The notes below the pieces were generated by a model that made no database searches, was not told the DNA's origin, and saw only the letters and a list, made by a program, of their open reading frames with translations. The translations under genes and the position numbers were made by a program. From Acanthornis magna (taxonomy: Eukaryota > Chordata > Aves > Passeriformes > Acanthizidae), in contig JAWUZG010000056.1 in assembly GCA_036785705.1 (NCBI GenBank), positions 9,735,001 through 9,799,000 on the forward strand: 64,000 nt of DNA, in the 5' to 3' direction. Shown here piece after piece: positions 9,216 to 23,621 of this stretch; the stretch's first letter is position 1; each line of letters starts with the position of its first letter.

Positions 9216-12200
9216 CTGGCCACAGACAGAGCAAAACAGAATTAAAATGTGGAAGTCACATCGGAAGTGCATATCCTAGCAACGGTATCATCCAAAGCAA
9301 TTAGCAGTCTAAATTGGGAAATTGCTGTGTTCAGAAGTTTTTTTTTCCCACAAAACAAAACAGTTTTTATCTTGTCTTAGTTCTTGCAGGAGTTCTGATG
9401 TTTTGTCTTGTTTTTCAAAGTACCATCACAGCCCTGCAGTTAAACACGGCTGCAGGAACATCTCTGAACTCAGAGCAACAGCAGGGTCAGGAGCTACAAA
9501 ACTACTCCGGCAGAAATGTGGATGCAAAATCCCCTTTTTCTTCTGAATTAGGAAACCATACAGCTACTCCTGCTGCCCCAACAGGCACCTGCCTGAGGCC
9601 TCCAAGCAGGGCATCCACCAGTAACACCTGAACTCAGACCTCAAGGGCAGAGAGATATGTCTACATTTTTCCATTTGTCCTCAGGCTTCCACAAGTAGGT
9701 TGCCAGACACATACCAGAAGTTAAAATAAACCAAAACAGACAACAAAAAACAAGACAAGGAGAAGCTGATAGTTTAATAGTGAGTTTAACTTGGGAGGGT
9801 GGTGAAAGGCATCACCAGCAATGCACATGCAGTACCAAATATGGGGCAGGGAACAAATATTTTGCCCTTTTACAGATGATAACTCATATCTGCTTCATCA
9901 CAAGCAACCTTGAAAGCAACAGTGGTTCTTGTAATTACAGAAATAGCCAACAAGAGGAAGGCTGGTGGATGAAGTCTCTAAGGAACTTAGTGGAACGAAT
10001 ATAAAATGTAATCTTGCCAAAAGGAATGAGAGATATGTCAGTTCATTATCAAAAATCTTAACTTTATTTTCAAGATACATCATTATGTGAGTCTAGCGAC
10101 TTCTTCCCCTGGAAATTAATTCATGTACAATGTTCTTTCTGCTAGCAGAATAAGAGCTTTCTTTAGTAATGCGTACCATCATTTCCAAAATGCAAATTAC
10201 GCAGTAATTAAGCCCAATCTGTGGGACAGTTTAATTAACATGATCAGGAAGTATCCTGGCAACATCATTTACTATGTATTCCAAGCAGTTTTTTCCTAAG
10301 CTATCATTTACATTTAGCAAAAAGTGTTAAATTAAATTTACCAGAGGAAGATCTTTACTTGCTTCCATCCCCTCCCTGACTTTGGACCTCTGTGCTGATG
10401 CTTTCATTTGCTTTCTTAAAAATTACTCAACTTATTTCCCTCTTTTTGCATCACCACTTTCAAATAAACCTACAAAGCTGCCCAGATGTGTTCTCCTCCA
10501 GTTAAGTCATGGCTGTTTTCAATAGAAACAGCCAACATAAAATCTAAGTGTGATTTCAGAAAGGTAAATTAAAAGAAAATCAGTTTTTATGTAGGGGCTT
10601 GACAAAGCAAAGGTACTATGATAATACAAGGATTGCATGATACAGAGTCACGAGAACAGGAGGAAAAGCCACCACCAATGTCAAAAATCAGGGTGCTTTC
10701 CAGAAACTTTAAAGACAGTACTACACATATATTTCTTAAAAAAAACCCAAACAACAAACCTTACATCAGACAGATGAACCATTTGTGTTTAGTTTCTCAA
10801 ATGTTTAGTTTCTCAAGTTACAGAATTTATTTTAAAAGCTATGAAATTCTCTGAAATTTCAAGTCATAAAAAGTATTATTTCAGTCCTGCTGTGCCTATC
10901 AACTTAGACATCTGGGGGAAAAAATAATAAAATGACCAGTTTGAAAGACAAAAGCTTCACTCACTGATAGCTAACCCTGAGAAGAATAAAACCCCCATAC
11001 CTCCTACGATAATCATTGAGAAAATACAACCATATAGAAAAACCCACACTAAAGTTATCTTTTACAACACAGTTCAATATTATCAGATGTGATAAAAGGA
11101 ATAATGAAGGCTACAAACTGTAAACCAAGGAACACCTTATTGAGCAATGAAATGCACTACATTAGCTGAGCGCCTTAGAAGTTAATTTTTTTCTATGACT
11201 AGTGCAGAATCCAAGGCAAGTTTGTGGTGAGCACACACCTCCCAGAAACTGACAGTTCATCTGTTAAATTTATAATAACCTGCAATTAGTGAAACTGCCT
11301 GGAAGCTGGCTCTACCTTTCTTTCCCTTCAAATCCTCCTCTGTCAGTCAGGCACTTCAGAAACATTCCTACAGAGAAGTGAAAACCTAAGTAGAAGCTTA
11401 GGAGATTAAATCAGAATTCATGTTTCTGTGAGTTCAGAGGAGATGGATGCTGAGGGTTCATTGCACTTATCCACCCGTTCTTCCTGCCCATCCTCACCCC
11501 ATCTGCCTGAAATTCACTTCCCCACAAATCTGGCCATCACTTCAGAGCAGGGACACTACACTGGCGTGGGAACAATCACGTTGGTGGTGTTTAGGAGAGA
11601 GAGAGGGTGCTATGATTTCAAAGAACAATAAAAACCTGAGGTTTGCAGGTGTTCCTGCCAGGTAACCCAGCCCATCCCCTCACCCGAGGCTACAGGAGAG
11701 CAGGAGGAGAGCACTCCCCACCACTTCTCCATCCTCTGGGCAGATGGTCTCAGCTGGGGCAGAAGGCAGGGGGAAGGATTTGTGACCACCACAACAGGAA
11801 AGGTCAAATAAACTCAGAAAATCTTCTTTTTTGTTTGTGAAAGTACGAGCCAGAATTTTCAAATTTCAGAAGAATGAGAGAAGGAAAAGGGCATTATTTT
11901 GCTGCAGGCAGGATGAGCCCACAGGCTCTTTTCCACTCCTATCTGCAATCCAGTATTGTAATTCTATAAGAAAAGGCCTCTCATCAATTCAAATGAGCCC
12001 TTATGAAATACTTTGCATTTGGTCCTCATTTGTATAATACACACACAGTGCAATTCCAGCTGCATCATAAAATGGAATAAACTTGTGGACTTTCATACAG
12101 GGTAATGGATTCAGAAGACAAACTACTCTCTAATCAAATGCAATCAGTCCCTGAAGTGGTTAAAGAGTTCTCCCTAAAGACAAAGGCAAAGAGAAGCATA

Positions 12201-14313
12201 ATATAATAAGCACCTTACAGAATAATAAACCCATTCATCATACTCAGTTGTCTACATGTGGTTAAAAAAACCCTGCCTTGGCACTCACCTACATGCAAAT
12301 GTATCAGATGGCAAACGTTCCTGATACACCTGCATGAGCCAAGCAAAATCTCATACTAATTTCACTTCCTTTGGTAGAAAATCAAACCTGAGAGACCTAA
12401 ATTTTTATCTGAAGATGACACAGAAGTATGTTCACAGCACAAGGTAGCGCTCCATCACCCAGAAATGACTCCAGACATTTAGGAACACACCGGGTACGTT
12501 CATCAGATAAAAGCCAATGCAAATAGGTTGGTGTAGAGCAGAACATTCATCGGCTGAAACACACCCATGCTGCTGCCTTCCCACGGAGAGAAAACTGCCA
12601 AATAAATCAAGAAGGAAGAGGTCACAAGACGACCTGAGTGCGTAGAAGGAGAAAAACGCATTGGCAGCTCCTGCTGCTCACAATGCACGAGCAGAGCCCA
12701 CAGGTGCAGCTGCTGCTTCTCTTGGGGCACACCTGGAGTGCTTGTAGGGCTCCACTCCCACACACCCCACACCACCACGGGGCACTGAAGGGGAAAAGGC
12801 GATAGAAAAGGCTCCTGGAAATGCTTTTCACAGGCTCTGCCAGCTTGGCTCCCACCGCACACCCTGATCCAGCCAGCCTCGGCTCGCCAGGTTCATGGCA
12901 GGGAAAGCAGAGAAGAGAGGAACTCAGCTCCAAGGGCAGGAGAGCAGCTAGTGCAGAGGGGATTTTTGGCTGGCACAGCCCCGGGGAGGAGGAGGAGGAT
13001 GAACACACCGGCAGGAATCTGCCAGGACACTCACCAAAGGGGAGATGAGCCGAATCAGCCAGCCCTGCCACCAGCTTCTCTACCTAAGAAAAGACTGAAG
13101 TAACATCTGTGAAACAGCTAATAAATGTATGGGCCAGTGTATTCTGAACTGTGTTAAATTAAATCAGAAAAGGGCACTTTATTCTGGGACAAGAGTGCCA
13201 GAAAAGGAATTATTCTGAAATTTCCCCTTTAAATACACATCACCTGTTACTCTGAACTAACCACACCTCCAGAAAAGCCCCAAGGCTCTAAGCCATAGGA
13301 TCTACTCCTTAACACTATATTAAAACCTCCCTATTTCATTTTCACACCTCTGAATATGTGCTTCCAGTTTGCAGCCCTTGTAAAATTTAATTTCCTCAAC
13401 CCACCAGGCTGCTAATCTTCGGTAAAGATGTATCCCAGTCTAAAAACAGAATTGAAGAAGGAAAGAAGCTGCTAATCCTCTGGCCATAGCTATCACAGGC
13501 TCAGCAGGTTCTTCCAGCTCATCAAGTCCACGTGAATCCGAAGGGCTTGTGACACAGGATGTAAAGATGAGGAGTCGGGGTGGATTTACAGAGAAATTCT
13601 TCCTTTATCCCAACTGTTCAGCAACACTTTTGTGGAATTAGCCCACCTACATTTCCATGATCTCTATTATCCTTTGCACTATCTACCATCCTTCCTACCT
13701 CTGCTTCCAGACAGGATGTAACATCTTTTCACCAGGATATGTCACTGTGCGAAACTGCTCATTTCCAGTCCTAGAAAGCCAGCGTGCATACACACACACA
13801 CAGATATTGTTAATCAAGACAGAGGTAATAAAGGGGAAAAAGAGAGTCCCTTGCTGAGACCACCAAACGGAGTAAAGCCAGGGAAGCACAAAGACACACA
13901 AAACTGAAAACAGCAACGGCACTTGCTCTAGCTTTGCTTTATCTGCTGCACCTGACACGTCCATGGCACTTTTCCTGGGGCAGGCTGAGGGTGTGCAATA
14001 ACTGGACTGGGAGCACTGTAAGGACACCTTTAGAAGAGCTCTGGGTTTCTCCACTTTGCTCTTCCTCCTGCTCCGCTCCACTGATGCACAACGGAGGGAC
14101 CAAGCACAGGGTGGGCAGCAGCTGGCAGGGGCCACCACCAGGCTCCTGCTCTGGTCACCCTTCATTTACCCTGCAGCGCCCTGAGCCTGGCCTGCTGCTG
14201 CTCTTCAAGAGATTCTGTTCCACACAGTTAACCAGGACAGCAGCTATTTCACCCATCACTGGACTCCAAAAGCTCCCAGAGCTCCACCAGGTATTCCTGC
14301 AGGAGGTGGGAGG

Positions 14314-14330
14314 GGAACCGCAGCGGTTCC
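14314..14330. repeat. Short perfect inverted repeat, 8-bp arms
   Basis: GGAACCGC and GCGGTTCC are separated by one A. The palindrome includes two CpG dinucleotides in otherwise CpG-poor intron 2. It may be a dimeric factor site or chance. Confidence 0.85.
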
Positions 14331-17300
14331 TGCCGAGAGGAGACTCTCCTTTTAGGGAGAAAGTCTCTCACATGCTGCTGCTGCTTGTTTTATGGGGAAA
14401 AGGGCCATTTCCACAGTTGCACATGGTGCTTTTTTTCTCCTAAATTGCCTTGCATCCCCAGGATAATTCCATGAATGATGAGGTTCATTTTTAGCCCCAA
14501 AAGCTAACAAATCAAAAAAATGTCATACAATTCTTGTCCTCCTTCATAAAAAGAGATGTAAAAATAGCCCCCCCCAATAAAAAGACTAATAACTGTTTTT
14601 CCTCTGATAAAATACCTGTGTTGTAAAGCCCTCACTAAGAACCTGTCTAAATGCAACAAAAGTGGGTTCATGATTATGTGAATTCTATTAAGTAAATCTC
14701 CTGCTACACCTACTACATTGCTCTCTTTTTCTTCCCAAGGTAATTAACATCTCTGCAGAGTTGGCTTCCCACCTCCTCCACCCAGTCTAAATCTCTAAAA
14801 TCTCCTATTTTTGCTTTGACATCTGACTAGAATTTTTTCGTTTTAGGCACAGCACACACATCCACCCACCCACACGATTCAAAGCACCAGCAGCTGTTTC
14901 ATGAAGGAAATCTACAGCAAGGGTTTTCAAGCCCTCTGGAACAAATTGTTACCCAGGAATTTCATGCAACAATTTACAAAATATATAAAGCAAGATGCTT
15001 GTGTATTATTTTCACATAAGATTCCTAACTTATCACAGAAAGGGAGAAGAATACAATGGAGACTCTTTGGTTTTGTCCTAGTGACTAATACTGGGGTAAG
15101 GGAGAAGGCTGCTTTAACTACAATTAATAAAAATTATAAAACTTCCCATAGACATATCACATTTACACTTTGGGAGATTTAATAAAAGCATATAGCCTTT
15201 GTGTAAAGTATAACCACATCCCTAAGTTAATTATTTAAGCACTGATAATTTTCTGCATTCTTCAAGCTTATGACAACAGCCTCACTAAAGCCTGAAGGTC
15301 CTTTTTGAAAGTCAGGAATGGCACAACCACACAGCATCGTTAAAGACTTTAACAACCTACACACCATGGGAGCAGGCAGCAACAGAAAGGCTTAGATCCT
15401 CTCCAAAATCTGAAAAAACTGTCCCTTGGCATGAGTAATGGCCATGAAGAACAGGTACATTATTTTTTGGAGGTAAGAGGATGTGCAGGTTTCTTTATAA
15501 TGACATCACACGGTTTCATGAACTTCTCTGGCACATTCAGGTGCTCCACATCACACTCGAGTCTGCTGACCAGAAACCTCTCTGTGTGGGCCACTTACTG
15601 AAGCACTTGTTTTGACAGAGCCTTTCTGAGTACTTTTACAGAGAGGTTTTAAAAAGGAAAAATCTACCCAGACCAAAGTTTCCCTGCTTGCTGGTAAGCG
15701 GTGCAGCAAGAAATCCTTAGCATGGAATTTTATCTTTTCTTTTTAGTGAGTAACGAATTTCATTTCTGGAAAGGTTTTTGCAATCTCCTGGATTCAGCTG
15801 TGTGTGGTCTTTCCAGAGCCAGTGACACACGCACACAAAACACACATACAAGCAGAAAAATGAGCCAGATAGGAACAAACAGTGGCAGATGTGCTTTGCT
15901 CTTCTGTCAAGGATACAGCTGTTGACAGCACTCTGGAATGTTTTCTCCTAAGCTTACTAACCAGCTTCTGAAGGATTTACTTCCAGAAATAATCCAGGAA
16001 ATGAACAGAGGATTTTTCACATTTCAAAGTTAATAACTTGGAAAGAGATTAATACAGAAACATTTAAGTGATATGAGTTCTACAGCTCTAGACTTTAAAT
16101 TTTGTCTAAACCAGAACACAACCTCAGCAGATGATCATGATTTCTGGTTGATTCAATCTCAAGTGACCCACCAAATTTCCTGGCATTTACTTTGCTCCCT
16201 TTCTCAGCTTTTGACAAGCTCCCTTTTTCACCTGGAGTCCTAGGTCCCTTTTTGTGCAAACATTTTTAACTTTTCCTTCTATTCTTGGCTCATCTCCACC
16301 AGTATTATCAGTTCAGGAATTGTTATTGCAGCTAAGCCCTAACCAATTTTTTTTCATCCTCTGAATACTCAAAGACCTGTTCACACAAGTGCACCCAATC
16401 TAACCAGCTCTACCTATCTGAGCCTGCCTTAGCAACTGCTGACAATTCTCCTGCAGACACAACTCCAGGCAATGTACTATCCTCCCAGTCATTAAATCCT
16501 GCACCTCCCTTCTGCCTGAATTCCTGAATACCTGCTATCACCTTAAGCAAATAAAGGATGATGCAAGTGAGTAGTCTCATCCTTGGCTGACAGCTCTGCT
16601 TCTCCTTTACGCTGTATTTCTCTCTCACCAAATTCCAAAGAAAATGTTCTCAAGTTATTTGAACGTTTAGAGAGAAACCAAAACTCAAGTGACTTAAATC
16701 AAGCCTAGTACACCCCTAGCCCAGATGCCACAAATATTTTCAGATCATCAGAGACTGCTGGTTTCCTTAATTTGATTCACTATTATTTCAAAGATGTCTT
16801 TGAGAGGAATATGAAGTCCTGGTCAATGAATCAGAAGAATCCAGCACACAGCTCAGTGTGCTCACCCCAGATACTGATCCTGGTGTTAAAATGTCCACTT
16901 CCTTTTCTATTTGAGTCTGTCCTGCTTCAGCTTCCCCTAACCCCAACATTCACATTTCTCTTTGATCCTCCACAGGACCCTTTGGAGCATTACCCTGCAC
17001 CTTTGAGATGTCTGACCCAGCCCCCCACGCAGACCCTCCTGCCTGGAAGTTGCATCACGACAACTCTAGCACTTTCAAATGAAATCAGGAAATAGCTATT
17101 AAAAATATTAATTATTTACTGTAAGGTGTTTCACTGTCTGAGAGAAGGACAGGTTCCAGCTTGGGCTGGGCTGATGGACTTTGACTCAGGCCAGGAAAGA
17201 TGTTCTGCTCCCAATCTGATCATCACACAAAATGAAGGAGAGCTCTACAAAAGCAGCACCTCAGAGACAGCTCCATCCAGTTTCATTAGTTACAGCAACA

Positions 17301-17607
17301 ACAAGACCAAAACGCACCACAAAAAGCAGCTTGAGGCTCCTCAAGAATCTTTTACAAAGTCTTTTGTTTAGCACTGCTGGTGTTAGAACATCTCCAGCAG
17401 ATGAGTCTCATTCTCCAGCTGGGACATCTGAACCAGGAAAAGTCCAAAACTCATCAGATGAGACTGATGAAATGACACCAAATTATTTCAGAGGCTTTAG
17501 TATGGAATAACAGCATATACACACTGATGCTACTGTAGTTCTGCCCAACAGTATTTATCTATTCTAGTCTCATACATTCTATTATCTATTTGGGGCGGTC
17601 CCATGCA

Positions 17608-17678
17608 GAGACAAGAGTTGAAACCAATGAGCCTTGTGGGTCCTTTCTAACACAGGATATTTTATGATTCTGTGATTA
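17608..17678 (+). mobile_element. CR1 LINE 3'-end remnant
   Basis: The segment runs from a degraded gagttgaaaccaatga stretch through CCTTGTGGGTCC and ends TTTATGATTCTGTGATT. This is the diagnostic 3' terminus of avian CR1 elements, which end in imperfect copies of an ATTCTATG-like octamer and have no poly(A) tail. Only the last 70 or so bases are recognisable, which is typical of 5'-truncated CR1 copies. Divergence is appreciable, so the insertion is old. It lies antisense to HOMER2 in intron 2. Confidence 0.8.
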
Positions 17679-18193
17679 CATAATGCATATAAGAAATCAT
17701 AAACCCAAATGAATGTTTTTACTTAATAGTCATCTCAGTAGCATAAAAGCAATGAGATGTTTATTGTAACATGCACACAAACGATGCATGCTGGAATACA
17801 GGACTATGCATTAAAATTATATTTTATACCACATTTTGTATTCCAAAAGACATAATTTTTATATGGGGCATTAATTAGTTCCATTTGTTGACTCTGGTAT
17901 CATCTACAGTGCTAACAGCCATGTTGAAATTAGCCCCAATAGTTCATGAAGTACTTAAAATACTATGATAAAGAGGGGACGAAGGCCATCAAATATGCTT
18001 AAATTTCTGTACTACAGTAATCAGCCAGACCAGAAGATTAGAAATCTTCTTTTATAACACATGAAGGTTTCTTTTGTGGACAGAAATACTGGATCAGTGA
18101 AATCAGACCTTCAGAGGTCAAAACCTGGATTCCTTTGCACTGGTTTATCCTAATGCAGTGTCACCCTTAAGCTGGATGTGGCTTCTGGGCACG

Positions 18194-18265
18194 GTGTCAC
18201 ATGCTGCCTTTTGAGGAAAGGTCATCAGAGTGTCACATGCTGCCTTTAGATGAAAGGTCCTTTCC
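18194..18265. repeat. 36-bp tandem duplication
   Basis: Two adjacent copies both begin GTGTCACATGCTGCCTTT and share a GAAAGGTC motif further on, at 36-bp spacing. The second halves have diverged. There is no obvious function. Confidence 0.85.
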
Positions 18266-21200
18266 ATGTTGGTTCTCAGTGTCAGATATTTAAGTAATAC
18301 TGAGCTCATCTCAACTCCCACCCCCATCCATGTTTTGTGGCTGGCACACTTTTTGGGACCACCAGAAAAGAAGAGATTTCCCACCCAGCCTGGTGGAAAC
18401 TCCATGGAGGGCAAAAACAGCATGGCAGAAGAAGTTCTGGGAAACAAAAAGAAAATATCCACCTCAGTTACCCATTGGTGAAAAAAAAAGCTTTGAGAAG
18501 ATGGAATAAAAAATATTTTCTTCTAATTTAATCAGCTTTTACTAGCAAGGACTCTCTGGAAATCATAGTCCTGCCAGTTCTGCAGTGAGCAAAATAATTT
18601 TCAGGGTGAGGAGTGGGGATTCTTGGCATTTGAGCAGGAAAGGGCAGCACCACGCTCCTCCGGGATACAGCACACTCCCGACAACAAGGGCCATAAATAA
18701 AACTAGGGCAGGCAAAACTAGAAATCAAAGACTCTCCGTCCCTTTGACAAAACACACAAATACCCTCACCCACACCTTTCAAAATCAGAGCATTTAATTC
18801 AGGATTTATCTATACACATTAAAAGAAAAGCCAACACACCACTTTGTAAGGTCACTTTTTCACATACTTTTACATCCCTTTATCTTTGGCAACCCAAGGC
18901 TGTAAAACATCCTCTGCAGTTTCACTACAAAACTATTAAACCTGAAAAATTAGGTAGTTAAAAAGTGCAGGTATTTAATAAAAGGTAGGCATTTAAAAAA
19001 TAAAACACCCTCCATCATTGCACCTAACCCATCGGGAGCGGGGTGTGGTGAACACACACTGACACTCTGAATGCCAAGTGAGAAGCCAATGTTTTGATTG
19101 CTGCTGCCACACATTATCACAAATCACACCCATGAGGTCCTAGAGGCAGAGTTAAATGCTGCCACACCAACGCAGACCCCTGGGGAGGTACACACTGCCA
19201 GAAGCCTTTTATAATTCGGTGCCAAAAAATTTTGTAATATATAAATTACTTGGTAGGTTTTTTCCTGAGAAAGAATTGCTAGTGGTTTAATGGCTGAGTT
19301 TACGTCAATGGAAGAAAAAAATAATGAAAATATCTAGCCAGATGAAGGAATTTCATCCGTGCTACCATACCCTGCAATTGTTTTCCTTTGAAAGAAAGGA
19401 TTCACAAATCTAAGAGTCACCTTTTGGCAAAATACTCCAGGGTATTTTTAACAACTATGCCTTAAAATAATTCCTTTTCCATGGGCAAAGAAAAAGATCT
19501 GTTTTGAGCCTCTGAACACATCACTGGAAGAACTCAATTTCCTCTTTGTGTGCTGAGGACACCTGCCTCCAGTCGTGACAAGAAAAGCGTGGTCAGAAAG
19601 AGGTGGGCAGATATTAAATGAGGCAGCAATTAGGGCTGGTACAGGAGCCGAGAAAGCCAGGAATACATCAAATATCAGCAGATTTACATATCATCCCTTC
19701 TTACCTCCCCTAAATATCTGCTGCCACAGGCTGCTGGGGCTCTGTCCCTGCCAGCTGCATTGTCCTCTGTAAATCACACTGTCCCCTGCATAGATGCCAC
19801 TTGATCAAACAGCTTCATCACACCATATAATGTACTGTATTCGCTTTGGGGAACATTATGTGAATACTGATTGGCAAAATTTGGCCCATATTCTTATTCT
19901 TACTAACGGCAATTTACTTCAGAAACAGACCCACTGATTTTGCTTTCCCAGCACAGCAGTTTTTCTGGTTCTCTCTTCAGTACTTTCACACTCTTACGCC
20001 CAACTTCGCTGCTGATCTCCAATATTCGAGGTAATTATCAGGTAATAAACCATTAAATGAACTAGTAACTGGGAATGAGTGTCAGCTGACTGTACTTTTT
20101 CTCAGAAACACCATCTTTATTTCTGTATCATCTATTTACCACAATTACTCTTGCAATGTAGTCATCTTTTAAACCCTGATTCTCATTTTTTCTCGTCATC
20201 TGTTTAAGCATCTCTCAGAGACAACTTGGGACTGGCATCTGCGATGACTCTTGCTGCGTCACTTCTCTTTGCTGCTGCCAACTCAGTATGTCTCACTATG
20301 CACTTTATTGCTGGCTATTAATTTTTAAGCGAGCTTTATGTTCCTTATTAACAACTCATTTCTCAGAAGAGAAAAATGATGTCGCTGCAATCACAAGTTT
20401 TGTGGAAATACAACATGAACATCTGAAAAGAGGGCAGAGGCTTGTTTCTGAGGGATTATATTTCCATCTCAAATTCCTTTCCCTCTTCTCTATACTGTTT
20501 GGATAACACATACTATAAAAAATAAATAAACCCAACAACCGGGGTACTACCATGCATTATTCCTGAGGATGACAGAGGCTATTGGTCTCTATAATTTTCA
20601 TAGTGTCAAACCTTCTTTTTTCCTTCCAAAAGGCAGGCCAATGTAGCTCAGTTTTAATGAGGAGCCCTGTGCGTGGCTCTCCCCACACACTGCACACCAA
20701 TTGGACACTTACAAGTTCACGTTCTCCCTGCATCATCACCGTATTTTGTCTTTTTTCAACAGGCTTGACTTTTGTCCACAACACCGGGCACTTTCACACA
20801 GTGAAGTCTCTTGGCTGCCTCATTAACTCTGAACCAGTGTGTGCCCTTGCATTTTACTGTATCATTTCCTACAGCATTCATTATGCTGCAGTTAGCCTCT
20901 GGCTAGAAACTTCTTAAAACATCACGATGAAATTACTTGCTCGACAACATACAAGTCAATTATAATGTAATTAAAAGATACACTAATATATTCCCTTGTT
21001 TGGTCATGGTATCTGGGTTAAGATCATCCAGTGCATTCTCATATGGTATCTGTGAAATCCTTTGCTATAAATTGTAAGCTCCTGTCCACAGCACCTGTTT
21101 ATCTGTGAAAGACGCAGGAATTAGAAGAGCTGTTGTCTTTAGCTTTGCAAACACGAGGAATTAAAGTGGTACAAGCTGTTTTGAATCTTGAGTCTCCTCT

Positions 21201-23081
21201 CTGCAGTGCCTGATTCCCCAGGCATTTTAATGGGTTTACTTGTCATTGGGATGGGAGGATTTGGAAGAAACCTGGCACCTGCAGGCATATGCTCTCTCCT
21301 GGCTGGCCTGCATATCAGACTCCTGGTTTTCAGCATAAGACTCCTGCATATCCCTCTGCAAGGGAAGAGTTAAGCTCCCTAGACTTCACTCTGCTTCCTA
21401 TCTTTACCCTACTCTCTTTCTATTCCATTTTTCTCACCACCTCCACATGCAGCACCCAGACTCTCCCACCCTTCCCCAAGGGGTAAGGTAAGGGCAGTGC
21501 TGCCCTGAGCTGGGCAGCAGAGCCAAGCAGCTCCTGTGCCAGCCAGGCTCACAGCCTGAGCTACCAATATTTACACCTTTAAACACAGCAGTTCCCTTAA
21601 TCCCCACTTTATGCCCATTTCTAAATCCTGCTGCTCCCCTCTGCCCTGCAGCATCGCCCCTCATCCTCCTGCACCCAGGGTGTGCAGGGACTAGGGACAA
21701 GGAGGAGATGGGGACAGGCTACACCTGCTGGGAGAAGAGGGGACGGGACTGAAGGATGGGGCACTGCGGAGGGTCCGGAGCTCTGGGGACAGCAGCAGCT
21801 GCCTGAGGAAGCCTCTCCTGTGAGAATCACAGCCCATCAGGTCAGTGCTGCATCAGAGGGAAAGGGCTCATCGGGGTGACACTCCCCAGCCTGCCCTGCT
21901 CTGAGCACAGCGGCGCTCACAGGCTCCTGCAGCTCCCAGCTCCTCCACACCCTGGCAGCTCAACCCTGCCCAGGGTGACATGCTGAATGCCACAAGGAAA
22001 ATCCAGCTTATGCAACCAGGTGATGACCAACATATGCGAAGTGCCCCATATTCTTGATCACTTTAAGGTGTTTTTATTGTTGCTGTGTAAGTCAACATAC
22101 GGCAAAGAAAACCAAACCCAAATTAACCCAGCATCTGTATGCAAATTGGATTTAACTGAGATTTCTCTGCAAGCCAATGTTTATCATGTATGCTTGTCTA
22201 AAATAAACTGTTAGAACAGCCCTTCGCAGTTCAGACAAGGATGAAGAATTGTAAGAGATACATGTCCTTCATCACTGCCTTCCTTCTAGGGCCAAGTCCC
22301 TTCATTTACTTGAGCTTCAGCTTTTTGTCCCTAAACCAGACATAACTTATGCCCACAGTGATGCTGTCATATTAATCCATCTGGTATTTGCCAACACACG
22401 GAAGACTTTATTCTAATGAGATGTACAGAAAGCAGGACACCATCATCTGAAGCTGTCTATATTCCTCCTTACAGTTCTACCCAGTTTCATTTTTGCCTGG
22501 AAAAGTAGGTCAAAACACTAAACAATAGTTGTTTGAAGGGAAAAATTAAACTTTTAACTTATTTTGGCATAAACATTGGGGTTTTTTTCCAAATTAGCAC
22601 TCTTAAAATGGACAGGCAGGGTCACGGGAGTCTCCAGAGGTGAGCATGAAGGCAGCATCTATTCTTGACCTGTTCCTTAATCAGCAAAGGTTCAATACAA
22701 GAGGAATAATTTATGTGGCCAGCAATTGATTCTTGCTTGGGAAGCCCCAGGGGAGAATTCTAATCGTGGCACACTCACCTTCTTCTGGGACATGTTAAAG
22801 CAGGGGCTGGGGGGGAATGTTCCTTCCGAGTGTCTTTTGCGCAGGTGACAAAGCAAAGCTCGGATGCCCAGCTTGCTCTCCCTGCACACTCTGCAGTCCT
22901 GGGCAGGACCTCCGGCTGTGGCCATACGCTGCCCCTGCAGCTTCCCCCTGACATGCAGTAATTACTTTGTTTTCATTAATTGGCCTTAATGCATGCATGC
23001 ACACCCACAAATCAAGCGACCCACTGCTGGGCGTGCAGCAGCTTTGGCCTGGAAGTTGCACCCGCCCACATTTGTAAAGCC

Positions 23082-23621
23082 AACAGCCACCAGCACCAGA
23101 ACCAGCATCAGAACCAGCAGCAGGAGCAGAACCAGCAGCAGCACCAGCAGCACCAGCAGAACCAGCAGCAGCACCAGCAGCACCAGCAGAACCAGCATGA
23201 GAACCAGCAGCAGCAGAACCAGCATCAGAACCAGCAGCAGCACCAGCAGCACCAGCAGCACCAGCACCAGAACCAGCATCAGAACCAGCATCAGAACCAG
23301 CAGCAGCAGCAGAACCAGCATCTGAACCAGCATCAGCATCAGCACCACCAGCAGAACCAGCACCAGCATTAGAAACAGCAGCAGAACCAGCATCAGAACC
23401 AGCACCAGCACCAGCTCCAGCACCAGTACCAACACCAGCACCAGCACCAATAGCACCACCACCAGCAGCAGCGCCAGCAGCAGAACCAGCGCCAGCATCA
23501 GCACCAGATCCAGCACCAATAGCACCACCAGCAGCAGCAGCAGCAGCAGCAGAACCAGCACCAATAGCACCAGCACCAGCAGCAGCACCAGAACCAGCAG
23601 CACCAGCAGCAGCACCAGCAT
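23082..23621. repeat. CAG/CAC/AAC-type low-complexity array (540 bp)
   Basis: This long imperfect trinucleotide-phase repeat is built from CAGCAC, CAGAAC, CAGCAT and CAGCAG hexamers and is nearly free of T on the plus strand. All units stay in a 3-nt register. One plus frame therefore reads as a Gln/Asn/His-rich peptide, and minus frames read as Leu/Val-rich or Ala/Gly/Ser-rich peptides. It lies in the middle of intron 2, and the frames lack splice continuity with HOMER2 or any homology. I therefore treat it as a microsatellite-derived array rather than a gene. The minus-strand (transcribed) sense is CUG-rich. Confidence 0.95.
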
